This document shows positions 1-11,578 of a stretch of 64,000 bases of DNA, one piece after another; positions within the stretch are counted from its first letter, which is position 1, and each line of letters starts with the position of its first letter. The position numbers and the translations under genes were made by a program. Origin of the DNA: Cucumis sativus. Lineage: Eukaryota > Streptophyta > Magnoliopsida > Cucurbitales > Cucurbitaceae. The stretch spans positions 19,248,307 to 19,312,306 of the forward strand of contig NC_026661.2 in NCBI RefSeq assembly GCF_000004075.3. Reading direction: 5' to 3'. The notes under the pieces were generated by a model. That model was not told where the DNA came from and made no database searches. It was given only the letters and a program-made list of their open reading frames with translations.

Positions 1-1131
1 GAGTGCGCACCGGAAAGAGTCACCATCTCCTCTGATGAGAAACCCCGCTTGCCGAAACTCTCTGTGAGCTGCTCGGCATTGAAAGAGGGACCAGGGAGAC
101 TGTTTGCTTCTTCCTTTATTGAGATGCGACCATCACGACGACCGGCTGGTACTGCATAGTTGATACCTCCAACTCTGCATGCGCTGTCCCGGGCGGCGAA
201 GGCGAGAATGTCGGCACAAGAAACGGTGTTCGGGCAAATAGCCTCGATTTTGGCCTTGGCTTCGTCGATAACCTCGAAACCTCGTAAGCTTGGGAAGTTT
301 GCTATATGTTCTCTCTCTGATGGGTTGTTGGGTGTGGACTTCAGCAACACGGAAGCTTCACAACCCTGAATAATTGCATATTAGAAAATTTGAATGTTAG
401 ATTAATACTAATGAGAGAGAAATGTAGTATTAAAGGGATCTAAGTATGAAATATTTTCCTCGTTTATTCAATTTTGACTCGTAAAATTCATTTGAAAAGT
501 GGGTTATTGAATTATTAATATAATTAAATTTACTATAAACCATCGACTTTAAGTTTGTTAACCCATACTGCATAATATTAATACGTTTAAATTATACATT
601 ATTAACAACAAACTATAATTAGAATATTAACTAATAATAATTATTTGAGTATACCCCTGTCTTTTTCTTTATAAACATAATAACTCCTAAAATTCAAAAT
701 CTACTACTAAATAACATAATATTTATTTCGAAAAAACACCCAAATAATTCATCCTACCCTTATCAAAGTGTTTGATTGGACAAAAGAGAAAACACTTAAA
801 AAGTTAGAAATCAAATTAAACTTTGATGAATTGTATTCAAATCGTTTGGAAAAGAAAAACACAATAAAAAATCAAAAAAGCTTTTGAAACTTACTCTAAC
901 GAAACAATCATGGAAGTGCATTCGAATAAGACCCGCAGCAATGCCGGGGTTTTGAGAGATGGCTTGATTTACAGCATTCTTGATAATGGTCTCAGCGTGA
1001 GGACACGATGATTTATAGAACCCTACTTTTAGGGTTTTAGAAGCCAAAGTGGAGTGAAAGAGGAAGAAGAAGATGATGCAATTAGAGAGTAGCTTTGAGA
1101 GAAGTTTGAACTTTTGAGAAGAAGATGCCAT
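1..1131 (-). CDS. class III peroxidase, 5' part (runs off window start)
   Basis: Secreted haem peroxidase (oxidises phenolics with H2O2 in the apoplast or cell wall). Exon 1 is 895-1131 and exon 2 is 1-365, continuing outside the window; the intron 366-894 has GT-AG ends and phase 0. About 200 residues are visible of the usual 320-350. Residues 1-31 form a signal peptide with a hydrophobic core. The distal haem motif RMHFHDCF (R70, H74) is intact, VSCADIL lies at 127-133, and the last full codon is the proximal histidine H200 of SGAH. Residue 82 is Glu in GCEAS where most members have GCDAS or GCDGS; this Asp is a distal calcium ligand. The start is the first ATG ahead of the signal peptide. 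The overall sequence is closest in my memory to the peroxidase 5 type, but I cannot assign an orthologue. Confidence 0.93.
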
Positions 1132-1224
1132 TAATAATGTTTTGGAGGAGAGAAAAATGAGTTTTTTTTTTTTTTTCTTTTTGAGTTATATTGGATTAAT
1201 ATGAAGAGATGATTATGATTATGG

Positions 1225-1232
1225 TATTTATA
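1225..1232 (-). promoter_or_regulatory. TATA box of the peroxidase gene
   Basis: On the minus strand the sequence reads TATAAATA, about 95 bases upstream of the ATG at 1131, flanked by CCTC and CC. The spacing suits a leader of roughly 60-70 bases. This is inferred from motif and position only. Confidence 0.5.
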
Positions 1233-1239
1233 GAGGCAG

Positions 1240-3809
1240 AGGGTCGCTGGTTTAATATATTTCTTATGTAAAACGAAACCGTGTATTAAAAGCTGTCAAT
1301 TTATGAAGTTTTCTAAAGTTTGATCTGTTCTCTAATCATATATTTAAAAATAATATGGAGGTTAGTTATTAATTATTTGACTATAGGAAGAAGGGAAAAC
1401 AAACCTCCAATGGGATATTTAAATAAAGTTGTTTTATGTTCGTAGTAGGTATATATTTTGAGAGGGGAAATATCATATAGTTGCATGTTGAGTGTGTTGT
1501 TTCCCAACCTCTTTTTTCAAAGGGGAGGTTTGAATTTACAAGCTTTAAAAAAAAAAGGAAAAAACAATGAGAATTTTTTATTTTAAATTCTCTTATTTTA
1601 ACATAATTAAATTATTAGCTAGCTAGGGTTTGTTCTTGTTTGGTTTGGAATTATAAGAAATTTGTACTCTATTTTTTATATAATATTAATGAAGTGGAAA
1701 CGATGATGTGTTAAGGAGACGATCATTTAGTGGAGATGTCCGGGTACACTTACTAACTCAGGTATCATTTTCTATATATATATAAGAAATTTTATTATTT
1801 TTGTAGTTGTTACTATGTTTTTTGAATGATATAATATTAAATTTATTTCATATATTCTATCGGTATGTCATTAAGGTATAGATATATTTTTTTGTTTCAA
1901 AATTTTTATTTGAAATTATAATGGATTTCTACTTTAGTGACAACTCTGAAAGATTATATATGTTTACAACATTATTGTGTTAGCCATAGATATTTTTTAT
2001 AAGAAAAATAGTCGTTGAAAATACTACATAGTCGACTATTCTTCCGATAGGATTTCGAAGTAGTTTTAGAATGGTTCTCATCTCATTGGAGCAAGAGCCG
2101 TCCTCTATTTCATGTTCGGTCAGGATTAGCCATAACTTTGGTGAGGAAAGACTCATTTTGGTCTAAAATGGGTCAAAAGAGTGCTATTTTTTAGGTCAAA
2201 CTTTATTACCTTCTCGGTTTAGTTGCTTCAATTCCTATTTTATATCGATTATACCTTTCGGTTCAAAATCACTCCTAAGAATTAATATTCTCTAAGTTGT
2301 GATCGATCATTTCCTAACAAAAGATGTACTAATACTTTTAGATCAAAAGTAAATTTGGAAAGTTGGACTGTTAGTTAAATTTTGAAAATCAACCTATACT
2401 TTTTTTAAAAAACAATGATATAGGATAGGTTAGGGTTGCATTTGAACATTTCCACTAAGTGAACAAAACTTCTTTCAACGGTACCCTAATCATCTTTTAA
2501 AAGACATATCACTAAGCACACAAAGGAGAACAAAAAGGTCAGGGACTAATCAACATTTAAAATTACAGAATACATAAATATTAATAACCATATATGAGCC
2601 GAGTTGTAATATTTAAAAAGCTTGTTTAGGTGAGATTGAAAATCAACCTAATTGAAAAAGTACTTTAATCAAATTAATTAATAACTAGTTTACCTGTTAA
2701 ACTTCTTTTAATTAGAATTAATTAATTTGATAGTTGAATTCCAATACTCAATTAAAATAAATTTATTTTTTTAAAGAAAAAAAAGTATAATCCAAATCCG
2801 TTATGAATTAGTCCAGAAAAATAATAAGAATTACTGACCCTCAAAATTTTCTTAATAAAAAAAGACGTGGTAAAAGAAATTGTCAATATTTAGATTCTAA
2901 GGAGAGAAAAAAATTACATCATATGTAGACTATCTCAATTGATCTTCAAATTTCATTATAAATATTGTCCTACCTTTTAAAATGTAAAAACTTTGGTGAA
3001 GTAGAGAAATTTGAACCTCTAAGTTAAGGTTGATATTACAAATATTATAAATATTATATCAATTGAATTAGGCTTATTTTGACCTTAAAATAAATATAAT
3101 TATTATTATTGAATGTCATAACCAAATGAACAAGATTTAAAATAAGAAAATAAAAAGAAGACCCAACAAAAATGAAATTAGAAGACACGTGTCTTGTATT
3201 AAGTTTGAAATAATATAGAAAAATTGATTTTCGAACCACCAATTTTTTTAATTTATTATATTATTTATCTAAATGTAAGTTTAAACCAAGTTTTATTTTA
3301 TTTCGAATTTAAATAGAAAATTTCTTCCACAATAATGGGGTTAATTATGATTAAGTGTTTCGAGACCAAATAGTCCATTACTTAATTTTGTGGATGCTCA
3401 ATATATTGAAACGTTATCTATTCATCCTATGCTAGTACGCTAACCTTAAAAATCTCCTCCACAAGGACCTCAAAATTATCAATGAAAAACTTAAACATTC
3501 TAAACATGGGTCGACAACGTCGAGAAGCTGGGGATGAGATAGTGTTATGGTATTCTTATTATACTTCAAAAATAATGTGGGTGTATATATCAAAATTAAG
3601 AAATTGAAATTTGTTAAGTGTAAGGCTCAATTTAATATTGTAAAATTGGAAGTTTTGAGGAAAATATAAAAAAAGATTTCCTAGTAGATTGGATATAAGA
3701 GTACACTTGTCCACACACCCAAACAATAATTGTCCCGTTCAAAGCAATATCCATATTCCGTATGGGAATGAATATTTTCAGGTATCCAAACAGTGGGCAT
3801 CTTCTTTGT
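1240..3809. other. AT-rich spacer between peroxidase and TRM13, no gene seen
   Basis: The stretch is AT-rich with many in-frame stops in all frames and no exon-like island with matching splice sites. A slightly more GC-rich part near 2040-2310 is unexplained. It must contain the distal promoters of the peroxidase (leftward) and the TRM13-type gene (rightward). Confidence 0.6.
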
Positions 3810-3815
3810 AAGGTT

Positions 3816-3877
3816 TTAGGGTTTTAGGGTACGTTTCGAGCTTGAAGACATTGACAGTGAACCAAGAATTAGGGTTT
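3816..3877 (-). promoter_or_regulatory. telo-box cluster in the leader of the TRM13-type gene
   Basis: TTAGGGTTT occurs at 3816-3824, is followed at once by a second TTTAGGG, and occurs again at 3869-3877, five bases before the ATG. On the minus strand these are AAACCCTAA telo-boxes, which in plants are common in promoters and leaders of translation and ribosome-biogenesis genes. The link to co-regulation of this tRNA-modifying enzyme is inference. Confidence 0.5.
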
Positions 3878-3881
3878 TGAA

Positions 3882-6158
3882 ATGGCTTCCCGTTGTCAGT
3901 TTTGGCTTCCAAAGAAGAACAGATTCTGTGCAGTTGCTCCAATTAACGATTCCAAGTACCACCATCTTTATTTCTCTGAAATTTAATGCTTATTTCAGTC
4001 GCTGGCTTCTCTTATAATTTTTCTTTCCTTTTCGAATTTTTTTGAAGATTTTGTGGCAATCACAGCTCCAGAGCTGATGGAGACATGGTTCCATGTCCTG
4101 TAGACCCGTCTCAGTAAGTTTAATAACTTTCTTTCTCATCTCTGTACTTAGTGTTCGTTAACTTTGATATATAGTTTCCAGTTTGGTAATAATTCTTAGC
4201 CTATTATGTTCTCTATATTCACTTCTCTAGCTCTGTGCTTCGAGAAAATCTTCAAGGACATGTGAAGAGGTGTCCATTATTGAAACAAACTCAATCCTTG
4301 GCTGGCCAACCGTTCTATCAAAAGGGCATCAATGCTGGGGAGGAGGATTCGATGTCGTCAAATGGACCGCATTCGGGTTTGTCAGATAGTATTTCCTCTG
4401 AAATGAAGAGGAATATTGTTTATGGTATGTCTGGAGATCAATTTCATCGCCTTCTTGGAAAGATTAGAGCTCTTCATGATCTGATATGCAAGGATATTCA
4501 AGACTCTTATAAGATAAAGGAAGCTTGCAATATGTGGATTAAAGGGGAAATAGATAGGTACTTAGTTGTTGTTGGCAATTAATGGCTTTCATGGGATTTA
4601 ATGGGTTTTCTAAATTGTCCTCTGTTTTCTTTTGAGTAGGAAAATTCCGTTTCAAGAGAAACACGTTCTGCAGCAGGCGTCAATTCTCGGAAACTTGGAC
4701 GAATTTGGAGTGCTGAGTAATTACGATGGAGGTGAACAACGTGAGGGTGACCGATCATATGGCAATGACGCTAATGTCGTCCCCGCTGTGGTTGAATTTG
4801 GAGCAGGAAGAGGCTACCTAACTCAAATGCTTGCAGATTGTTATGGTATCAAGAGGGTGTTTCTGGTTGAGCGGAAATCGTACAAACTGAAGGTTAAAAT
4901 TCAAGATTTCGCCCTTATGTACGTCTAGATTTTTAGCATTTTGATTGGTTAAATTTTGCCAGTACTAAACTTCATTTGGATTTATACCTTTTGACTTTGT
5001 GTGTTTTGTTACGCCAATGCAACCCCTAGGCTGATCGATCGTTACGACAGAAAGAGAGCTTGATTTTAGAGCGTTTGAGAATAGACAGTAAGGTTTTCTC
5101 AAATTATGTTTTATGGCTTTTCGAAAACCATCTCTTAATATAGAGAGAAGTGCACGATAATCATATACCTGCATTCTTGTGTTAATTCCATCTGATTCTT
5201 GATCTTGATAACACAAGTACGGTTATATTCATTCTTACAGTTGAGGATCTAAACTTGAATGCTGTTGAATCTCTGAGGCATAATCCTTACTTAGCCATTG
5301 GTAAACATCTCTGTGGGCCTGCAACAGGTTGTTAGATCGCAGTATTGAATTTATTGTAAACTATAGTTCTTACCCGAAATAAAGCTGTTTGAACCACCTA
5401 TTCCCAATTTTATTTCATAGATTTGGCTCTCAGATGTTGCCTTACCAAACAACCGAATCATGCTGTTACCGAACGGTGCAGAGATAAATCAAAATTGAGA
5501 GGTTTGGCGATAGCGACATGTTGCCATCACCTTTGTCAATGGAACCATTACACAAGTAAGCAATCCCTTTACATCTTGCGAATATATGCCTCAAATGAGG
5601 TATCTTTTTCCTTGACTTTAGAAGAAAGCAGTACTCAGTATTAGCTAAAGATGATCTTCTCTACAGATAAGAGATATTTATTAGAACTGGGAATCACAAA
5701 AGAAGAATTTCTTGCAATTACATGGTTCACTAGTTGGGCAGTGGATGCTAATCACAGTGAAGATATTTCAGATGTTACTGACTCAAAAACATTTTTTCAA
5801 TCTAGGTAACCATTATCACGTGATCCATACAAAACCATTACTTTTACTGTTCATATTATAACCTTGTGATGCATGATAACAATTTTACATAAATTCTGCA
5901 CAACTCCCATATCGTTGCAGTGAAAATGAAAGCGATGGGATGATTGGATGCATGGTAAAAGACATTGTAAAGAGTATGAATCCAGTGGAAAGGGCAGTCC
6001 TGGGATTTATGTGCAAGGAGATTATTGATATGGGAAGACTAATGTGGCTGAAGGAATGTGGATTGGAAACACAGCTTGTTAAGTATGTTCCATCTACCAT
6101 TTCCCCTGAAAATCATTTACTAATCGCTAAATGCAGCAGACACATTTGTGCTACTTAA
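3882..6158 (+). CDS. TRM13: tRNA 2'-O-methyltransferase TRM13 homologue
   Basis: TRM13 enzymes methylate the 2'-OH of nucleotide 4 in the acceptor stem of certain tRNAs, using SAM. Nine exons: 3882-3955, 4048-4113, 4231-4557, 4640-4892, 5030-5087, 5241-5327, 5421-5555, 5667-5805, 5921-6158. All junctions are GT-AG and the phases join to exactly 459 codons (458 aa). The N-terminus has the TRM13-type CCCH finger (C5, C16, C27, H30), then a CHHC finger (C41, H47, H57, C61). The SAM-binding motif EFGAGRGYL lies near residues 208-216, followed by the conserved GKHLCGPATD-type segment encoded across exons 6-7 and a CCHH stretch in exon 7. The length fits plant members. The start is the first ATG and gives the complete first finger. 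The neighbouring tRNA-Ala is probably a chance neighbour. Confidence 0.93.
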
Positions 6159-6883
6159 TTTTATGATGCAATTTAAATTTCTATGGTTTATTGTGAGAAT
6201 AAGTGGGGTTAGTATTTACTCTTGAACAGTTTGGTTGTTGTTTAAAGAAAAACAAACATTGAAAATCAAGGATGTGATGAAGAAAGAGCGCATTTTTTGT
6301 TTTGTTTCTTAAAATGTGTTTGATTATTGTTTTCAGATTGTGACTTCTCAATTTGAAACTTTAAATTAGGTAAAACATTTAGTTCTGAAATTTGAAAATA
6401 GTATGACAAAATTTGCGTGCTTGGTTCTTTTTATTACAGGTCATGTCAAATTTTGTTTCATTATGTGTTTATACTTATGTTGATTGGCATTTATTTCTTT
6501 TCTGTTAAATGTATATGTATATTTTTATATATTTTAGTTATATTTTTAAATTGTTAGTGAATGTAAAAATTATTGGTTGATAATGTAAGCTTGACGTTTT
6601 TTATGATAAGCTTACATGTCATTCATAATGAGTTACCAACTTTTATGATTTTGTTTACCCAAATTTCTTGAGTTTGCATAGTATTTCATACGAGTAATTT
6701 TAACATTTATGTTGGTTAGAAGTTATTGTTCATTACATTTCTGCTAAAAGAAATTATAATAAAATAGTAAAAAAATATCAATAGAAAAGGTATTAAAATG
6801 ATTTTTAAAGTTAAATTATAAATTGAAAATTTGAACTTGGTATCAATGGAATCTAGATTTTGCCAACTTAAATAAAAATGATA
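6159..6883. other. AT-rich spacer, 3' flank of TRM13
   Basis: It holds the TRM13 3' untranslated region and AT-rich spacer. I see no further gene or clear repeat before the tRNA. Confidence 0.6.
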
Positions 6884-6956
6884 TGGAGATGCAGGGTATC
6901 GAACCCTGTACCTCTCGCATGCAAAGCGAGCGCTCTACCATTTGAGCTACATCCCC
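6884..6956 (-). tRNA. tRNA-Ala, anticodon UGC
   Basis: A 73-nt cloverleaf reads on the minus strand. The acceptor stem GGGGATG pairs with CATCTCC, including a G3-U70 wobble pair, which is the classical alanine identity element, and the discriminator base is A73. The D-arm is GCTC...GAGC, the anticodon stem CTCGC/GCGAG encloses the loop TTTGCAT (anticodon TGC), and the T-arm CAGGG TTCGATA CCCTG is canonical. There is no intron and no encoded CCA, as expected for a plant nuclear tRNA gene transcribed by RNA polymerase III from internal A and B boxes. Confidence 0.97.
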
Positions 6957-7236
6957 ACGTTTTGATTAAAAATTATTCTTTTTGACTTTGTTTCTTTATG
7001 ACAATGTTTTTATTACCCAATTCATATTCAAGTTCCTCACTCCAATGTTTCGACTTGTCCACCAAGAAATATTCTTTATTCTATTTTTTCCAAAGAAAAT
7101 ATCACAAGTCCAAATTGATTTTCTCATCTCATACGTAACAGTATTCCCACTCCACATTTATTAATTTAACACCAAAATCTCTCCTTTCTCCATCACTCTC
7201 TCACTAAGCACTTTACTTTCGCCACTTCCCTCAAAA

Positions 7237-9165
7237 ATGGATAATCCTACCGGCGCCGTCCTCTTCACCACCGTCGGCCTGAACCAATACGGCTTCGATA
7301 TCTTCTCTGTTCCACTCAATTCCCTCACCGTCGAACGCCAACTCACCGATGGAATCTCTGTCAATTTCAATGCCCAGTTCCTTAATAACCAACTTTCCGT
7401 TGTCTTCATCTCTGAACGCTCCGGCTCTTCTCGAATTTACCTCTCCGATTCCCCTAATTCTTCCCCTAAATTGCTCGCTTCCGCCCCCGGAAGCTGCTTT
7501 CATGACCGACCCATCGTTACAAATGGCAGACTCCTTTTCATCTCTGCTCATGAAAACCCCCATAAGCCCTTCACCAGCTGGGCTGCTCTGTATTCCACTC
7601 CGTTGGATGGCCACGATTCGGTTACTCGGCTGACTCCTCTCGGGTCCGTCGATTTCAGTCCAGCGGTGTCCGAAAGTGGGAAGTTTGTGGCGGTTGCTTC
7701 TTATGGCTCTCGTTCTTGGGGCGGCGAATTTCATGAGCTAAATCTAGAAATTGTTGTGTTTAAATCTTCTGACCCGGGTCAGCGGGTTGTGGTTGCCGGT
7801 CGGGGTGGATGGCCATCGTGGTCCGGCGACTCCACGGTCTTCTTTCACCGGAAGGCCGACGATGGGTGGTGGAGCATTTTTAAAGTCGAGATTCCTGAAA
7901 ATCTTGATTCTTCTAGGTCCTCCGTTTCCCCTGTTGCAATCCGGGTCACTCCGGCGGGTCTTCATTGCTTTACTCCGGCTGCCATGAACGACGGCAGACG
8001 AGTTGTCGTCGCTACACGAAGAGCCGACAGTAAATACCGACACATCGAGATTTTCGATTCTGAATTGGAAGAATTCATCCCAATTACCCAGAAACTGAAT
8101 CCCGAATTCCATCATTACAACCCCTTTGTCTCACCGGATTCCAATTTCATCGGATACCACCGATTTCGCGGCGAGTCAACTCAGAGCGAGTTGATTCCAT
8201 ATCTCTACCCGGTAATTTCCCCAATTAAAGAACTCCAAATTATCCGAGTAAACGGTTCGTTCCCAACGCCGTCACCTGACGGCGATTTAATCGCCTTTAA
8301 TCCCGGTTTCATTGGATTACAAATCGTTAAATTTGACGGCTCGAAATGTCGAACCGTTTTAAAAGATCGAACCGCCTTTTGCAATTCATGGAGCCCAACA
8401 GAGAAAAATGTGATTTACACTTCGTTGGGACCCATTTTCGGGGCGGTTACAGCGACGGTCCAGATCGCTCGGATCACGATCAACTCTGGTGATAGCGATG
8501 AAGTTAGCAATGAAGTAAAGATTCTTACAAAAGACAATACCGGAAATAACGCCTTTCCGGCATGTTCACCGGACGGTAAGTTTCTGGTCTTCCGGTCCGG
8601 GAGAACAGGACACAAGAATCTTTACATTGTCGACGCCATGAAGGGAGAGTTTGAGGGGGAATTACGACAGTTGACGGATGGACCGTGGATAGATACGATG
8701 CCTAACTGGTCGCCGAGGGGAGATCTCATAGTATTCTCTTCAAACATGCATAATCCAAAGAACACCGAAGCATTTAGTATATACGTCATAAGACCGGACG
8801 GTTCGGGGTTGAGGAGAGTATACGTGGCAGGACCGGAAGGGTCTAGTGAGGTGGACAGGGAGAGGATTAACCATGTGTGTTTTAGTAGGGACGGTAACTG
8901 GCTTTTATTTACGGCCAATTTGAGTGGGGTGACGGCGGAGCCGGTGTCGTTGCCCAATCAGTTTCAGCCATATGGCGATTTGTTTGTGGTGAGATTGGAT
9001 GGGACCGGTTTAAGGAGGCTGACGTGTAATGCATATGAAAATGGGACTCCCACGTGGTATTATGGGAGTGAGCTGGCACTTTCCGGTTTGAGTTTGAAAG
9101 ATGAGGTAGTTGGTGAGAAGTTGAAAGGAGATTTTGATGAACCGCTTTGGATAAAGTTTGATTGA
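7237..9165 (+). CDS. TolB/DPP6-N-like beta-propeller protein, intronless
   Basis: A single open exon encodes 642 aa. It contains PD40/TolB-type propeller repeats: FPACSPDGKFLVF near residues 438-451, MPNWSPRGDLIVFSS near 487-501, VCFSRDGNWLLFTA near 546-559, and a final GTPTWYYGSELAL near 602-614, with weaker blades earlier such as SFPTPSPDGDLIAF. Plants have a small family of such proteins (Arabidopsis 'TolB protein-related' / 'DPP6 N-terminal domain-like'), cytosolic or of unknown site, with no catalytic serine-peptidase domain; none is visible here either. The start is the first ATG after a CT-rich leader and fits the family N-terminus. Coding GC is clearly above the flanks. The molecular role is not known to me. 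Confidence 0.9.
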   Translation: MDNPTGAVLFTTVGLNQYGFDIFSVPLNSLTVERQLTDGISVNFNAQFLNNQLSVVFISERSGSSRIYLSDSPNSSPKLLASAPGSCFHDRPIVTNGRLLFISAHENPHKPFTSWAALYSTPLDGHDSVTRLTPLGSVDFSPAVSESGKFVAVASYGSRSWGGEFHELNLEIVVFKSSDPGQRVVVAGRGGWPSWSGDSTVFFHRKADDGWWSIFKVEIPENLDSSRSSVSPVAIRVTPAGLHCFTPAAMNDGRRVVVATRRADSKYRHIEIFDSELEEFIPITQKLNPEFHHYNPFVSPDSNFIGYHRFRGESTQSELIPYLYPVISPIKELQIIRVNGSFPTPSPDGDLIAFNPGFIGLQIVKFDGSKCRTVLKDRTAFCNSWSPTEKNVIYTSLGPIFGAVTATVQIARITINSGDSDEVSNEVKILTKDNTGNNAFPACSPDGKFLVFRSGRTGHKNLYIVDAMKGEFEGELRQLTDGPWIDTMPNWSPRGDLIVFSSNMHNPKNTEAFSIYVIRPDGSGLRRVYVAGPEGSSEVDRERINHVCFSRDGNWLLFTANLSGVTAEPVSLPNQFQPYGDLFVVRLDGTGLRRLTCNAYENGTPTWYYGSELALSGLSLKDEVVGEKLKGDFDEPLWIKFD

Positions 9166-11578
9166 TGTTTATGTGCATTCTCTGAGATTGAATCTTGGTT
9201 GTATTAAAAAAGTTGAAGCGTTTTCAATGACCTTCAAACTTTTCATTATTGGTTACTGTCTTTTCGTGTTAAAAAATTTCTCTTAAATAAAAGTTGGAAA
9301 TAAGTATATTGATATAAATTTTTAAGAACTATATGAATATTGATTAAAATTGTAATAATTGGATAATAAAACTTTAGACATGACTTCCGTACCACTACAA
9401 TTAATCATTTTTAATGGTTGTGACTGTAAAGTAAAATAAGATATGTTGTTAGTGGATTGAATGGTGTGACATGATCAATATTTGGAAACTTCATTTGTTT
9501 TTAATTTGTTTCCCTTGCTTCCCTCTTTTTTACTCTTTACATAGTCTCTCTTCTTTTTCAGCTCGGTTTTGTCGATTTCATGGCCTTAAAGCTCGTGGTC
9601 GAACTTCACTTACCTGATAAAGCCACTCACATGGCTCTTCTATCTCTCTCTCTCTCTCTCACATTGCTTCCTTCATTACTGCCACCTCCAATCCATCTTC
9701 CTCTCAACAATCTCCAATACTCTAATGAGATTTTTTATCCTCGTTTATCACTTATTCGAAGATGAAGACACCCTTTGTGGTCTCACCCACTCCTCCAAAT
9801 GGCTATTTTGAGACTCCCCTCTTAGCCTCGCTTCCATGTGCTTTTAGAGCTTCACCAATGGATGGTCATCAACAATTCGGTTTCACCCCTAAACTCTAAA
9901 TGACAATAAACATAATTGAACAAGTAATTTTTCAAATAACCATTAACGAATTATATTTATAGTAAAACAAACATTGCCTGAAAATGAACAAAACATGTAA
10001 CTTAAAAGTTTTGATAATCTGAACTCATAATCGGTTAATATTTCAAATAATAAAGTTTTCATTTCAATAAAAAAACTAGAGTTATTTTATTTTAGTTTAA
10101 ATATGAATTGAATTATTTGTGTAAGTGTGCCTCAACCTCAACTCTCAACGATAATATATGTTGACTCCAAATGCTTTCATTGAAATGGTGAGTAACTATT
10201 TTTCTTCTTCTACCGTGGATGAAATTATTTTAAAATGAAAATTGTAGAAGCAAGTTTATAAATTAAAACCAATACAACTAACAATTGAAATTTAAAATTG
10301 ACATATTTGAAAGGAGGGAAATTGAAATATTTCCTAAATTTTATTATTTTTGTGTATCAAATATTAAAGTAAAAAATGGATTTTGGTTTGGGCCCTAATT
10401 CCAAACTTTGGATCACACGTGGCTTGACCGGCGGCGGCTGTGTCTATTTTGGTAAGAGAAGACGGCGTGACCTTCACCATCACCTACTCCCTAAATTTAC
10501 GATAATACCCTCAAAATATCAAAAGAGCAAAAAACAAAATTATTGAAAATTTAACTTCATTATTTCTAATAATAATAATAATGGTTTAAATAGCATTTTT
10601 TTTAATATACTTTTTTAAAAAGTTAGTTCATGTATTTTTAAATATTTTATTTCAATATTTGTATTTTGTCTAATAGTTTCTCCTATCAATTAGCATGTCT
10701 ATTGTAATTTTGTTTAAATAGGCTCACATCTTTTAATGAAAGTTATCATTCTTATTCAACCAATTTCAATAAAAATAATTTCAAATACTAAATTTAAGAT
10801 TGAAATATTTTTAAATATAAAAAGATTGACACTATTTACAAAATATAGCAAAAAAAAAAAAAAAAACAAACCAATACATGAATAGTTTCAATCTTTTTCT
10901 CTCTATAAAATTGGATAACGATAACATAAATTCACATACAAATCCAAGGTAGAAACAAAGTTTTGATTTATTTTCTAGGATGATTAGAACCGACAACAAT
11001 TTTGAAAGTAATAATCAAACGTGTAACAATATTTTCAAAAAAATTGCAAACTTAGGAAAGTCTATGAGTATAATAATTTAAATCTAATGACTTTTTTTTA
11101 TAATTCGAACTCCAAAAAAATTGGGTGGAAATTGTGTTGATTTTGATTTGGGCTGTAATCAGGTATAGGGCCCAAGCCCAATCCGACTACCAAGTTCGGA
11201 ATAGAGTAGAACGGAGGAAATAGAAACGTTGGTTAAAATGAAAATACATATTTGGTAGTAAATTGGAAAATGCAATCGAGGGTAAAATAAATAATAATAA
11301 GAATAGAAATGAAAAATTGTATGTGGAGTGAGTTTCGTCGCGGCTCTCCAAATTCTCGTTCGACCCCTTTTAAGAACTTTCTGGGAATCAATCAAATATC
11401 CTCCTTTGTTTTTCAAACCCTAGGCATTCGGATTTCTCTAATTATTCATCTTCTCCTTGTTAATCTCACATAATTTCTTGTGCTTCAAGTTCCAGATTCT
11501 TCATACTCGGATTGCCCTCTACTTTCACGATCTAATTGGACTTTTCTCCTTCCCTGTACCGTTGACAACAAGAGAACA
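9166..11578. other. AT-rich spacer with a CT run and a small GC island
   Basis: It contains the 3' flank of the propeller gene, a CT microsatellite near 9645-9661 inside a pyrimidine-rich stretch (9,520-9,860), a GC-rich island near 10,410-10,470 (ACGTGG, then a CGGCGG run), and the leader of the HEL2-type gene just before 11,579, with an AAACCCTAG telo-box-like motif near 11,416. I find no gene with splice sites. Confidence 0.5.

Noticed and set aside
6884-6956. Possible functional link between tRNA-Ala and the adjacent TRM13-type gene
   Set aside because: TRM13 targets known to me are other tRNAs and plant tRNA genes are scattered; treated as chance.
7231-7734. Antisense open frame in the beta-propeller gene
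   Set aside because: Overlaps the long, clearly coding sense frame; composition explains it.
9580-9765. 61-codon open frame after the beta-propeller gene
   Set aside because: Leu/Ser-rich product of a CT repeat; no family similarity or splice signals.
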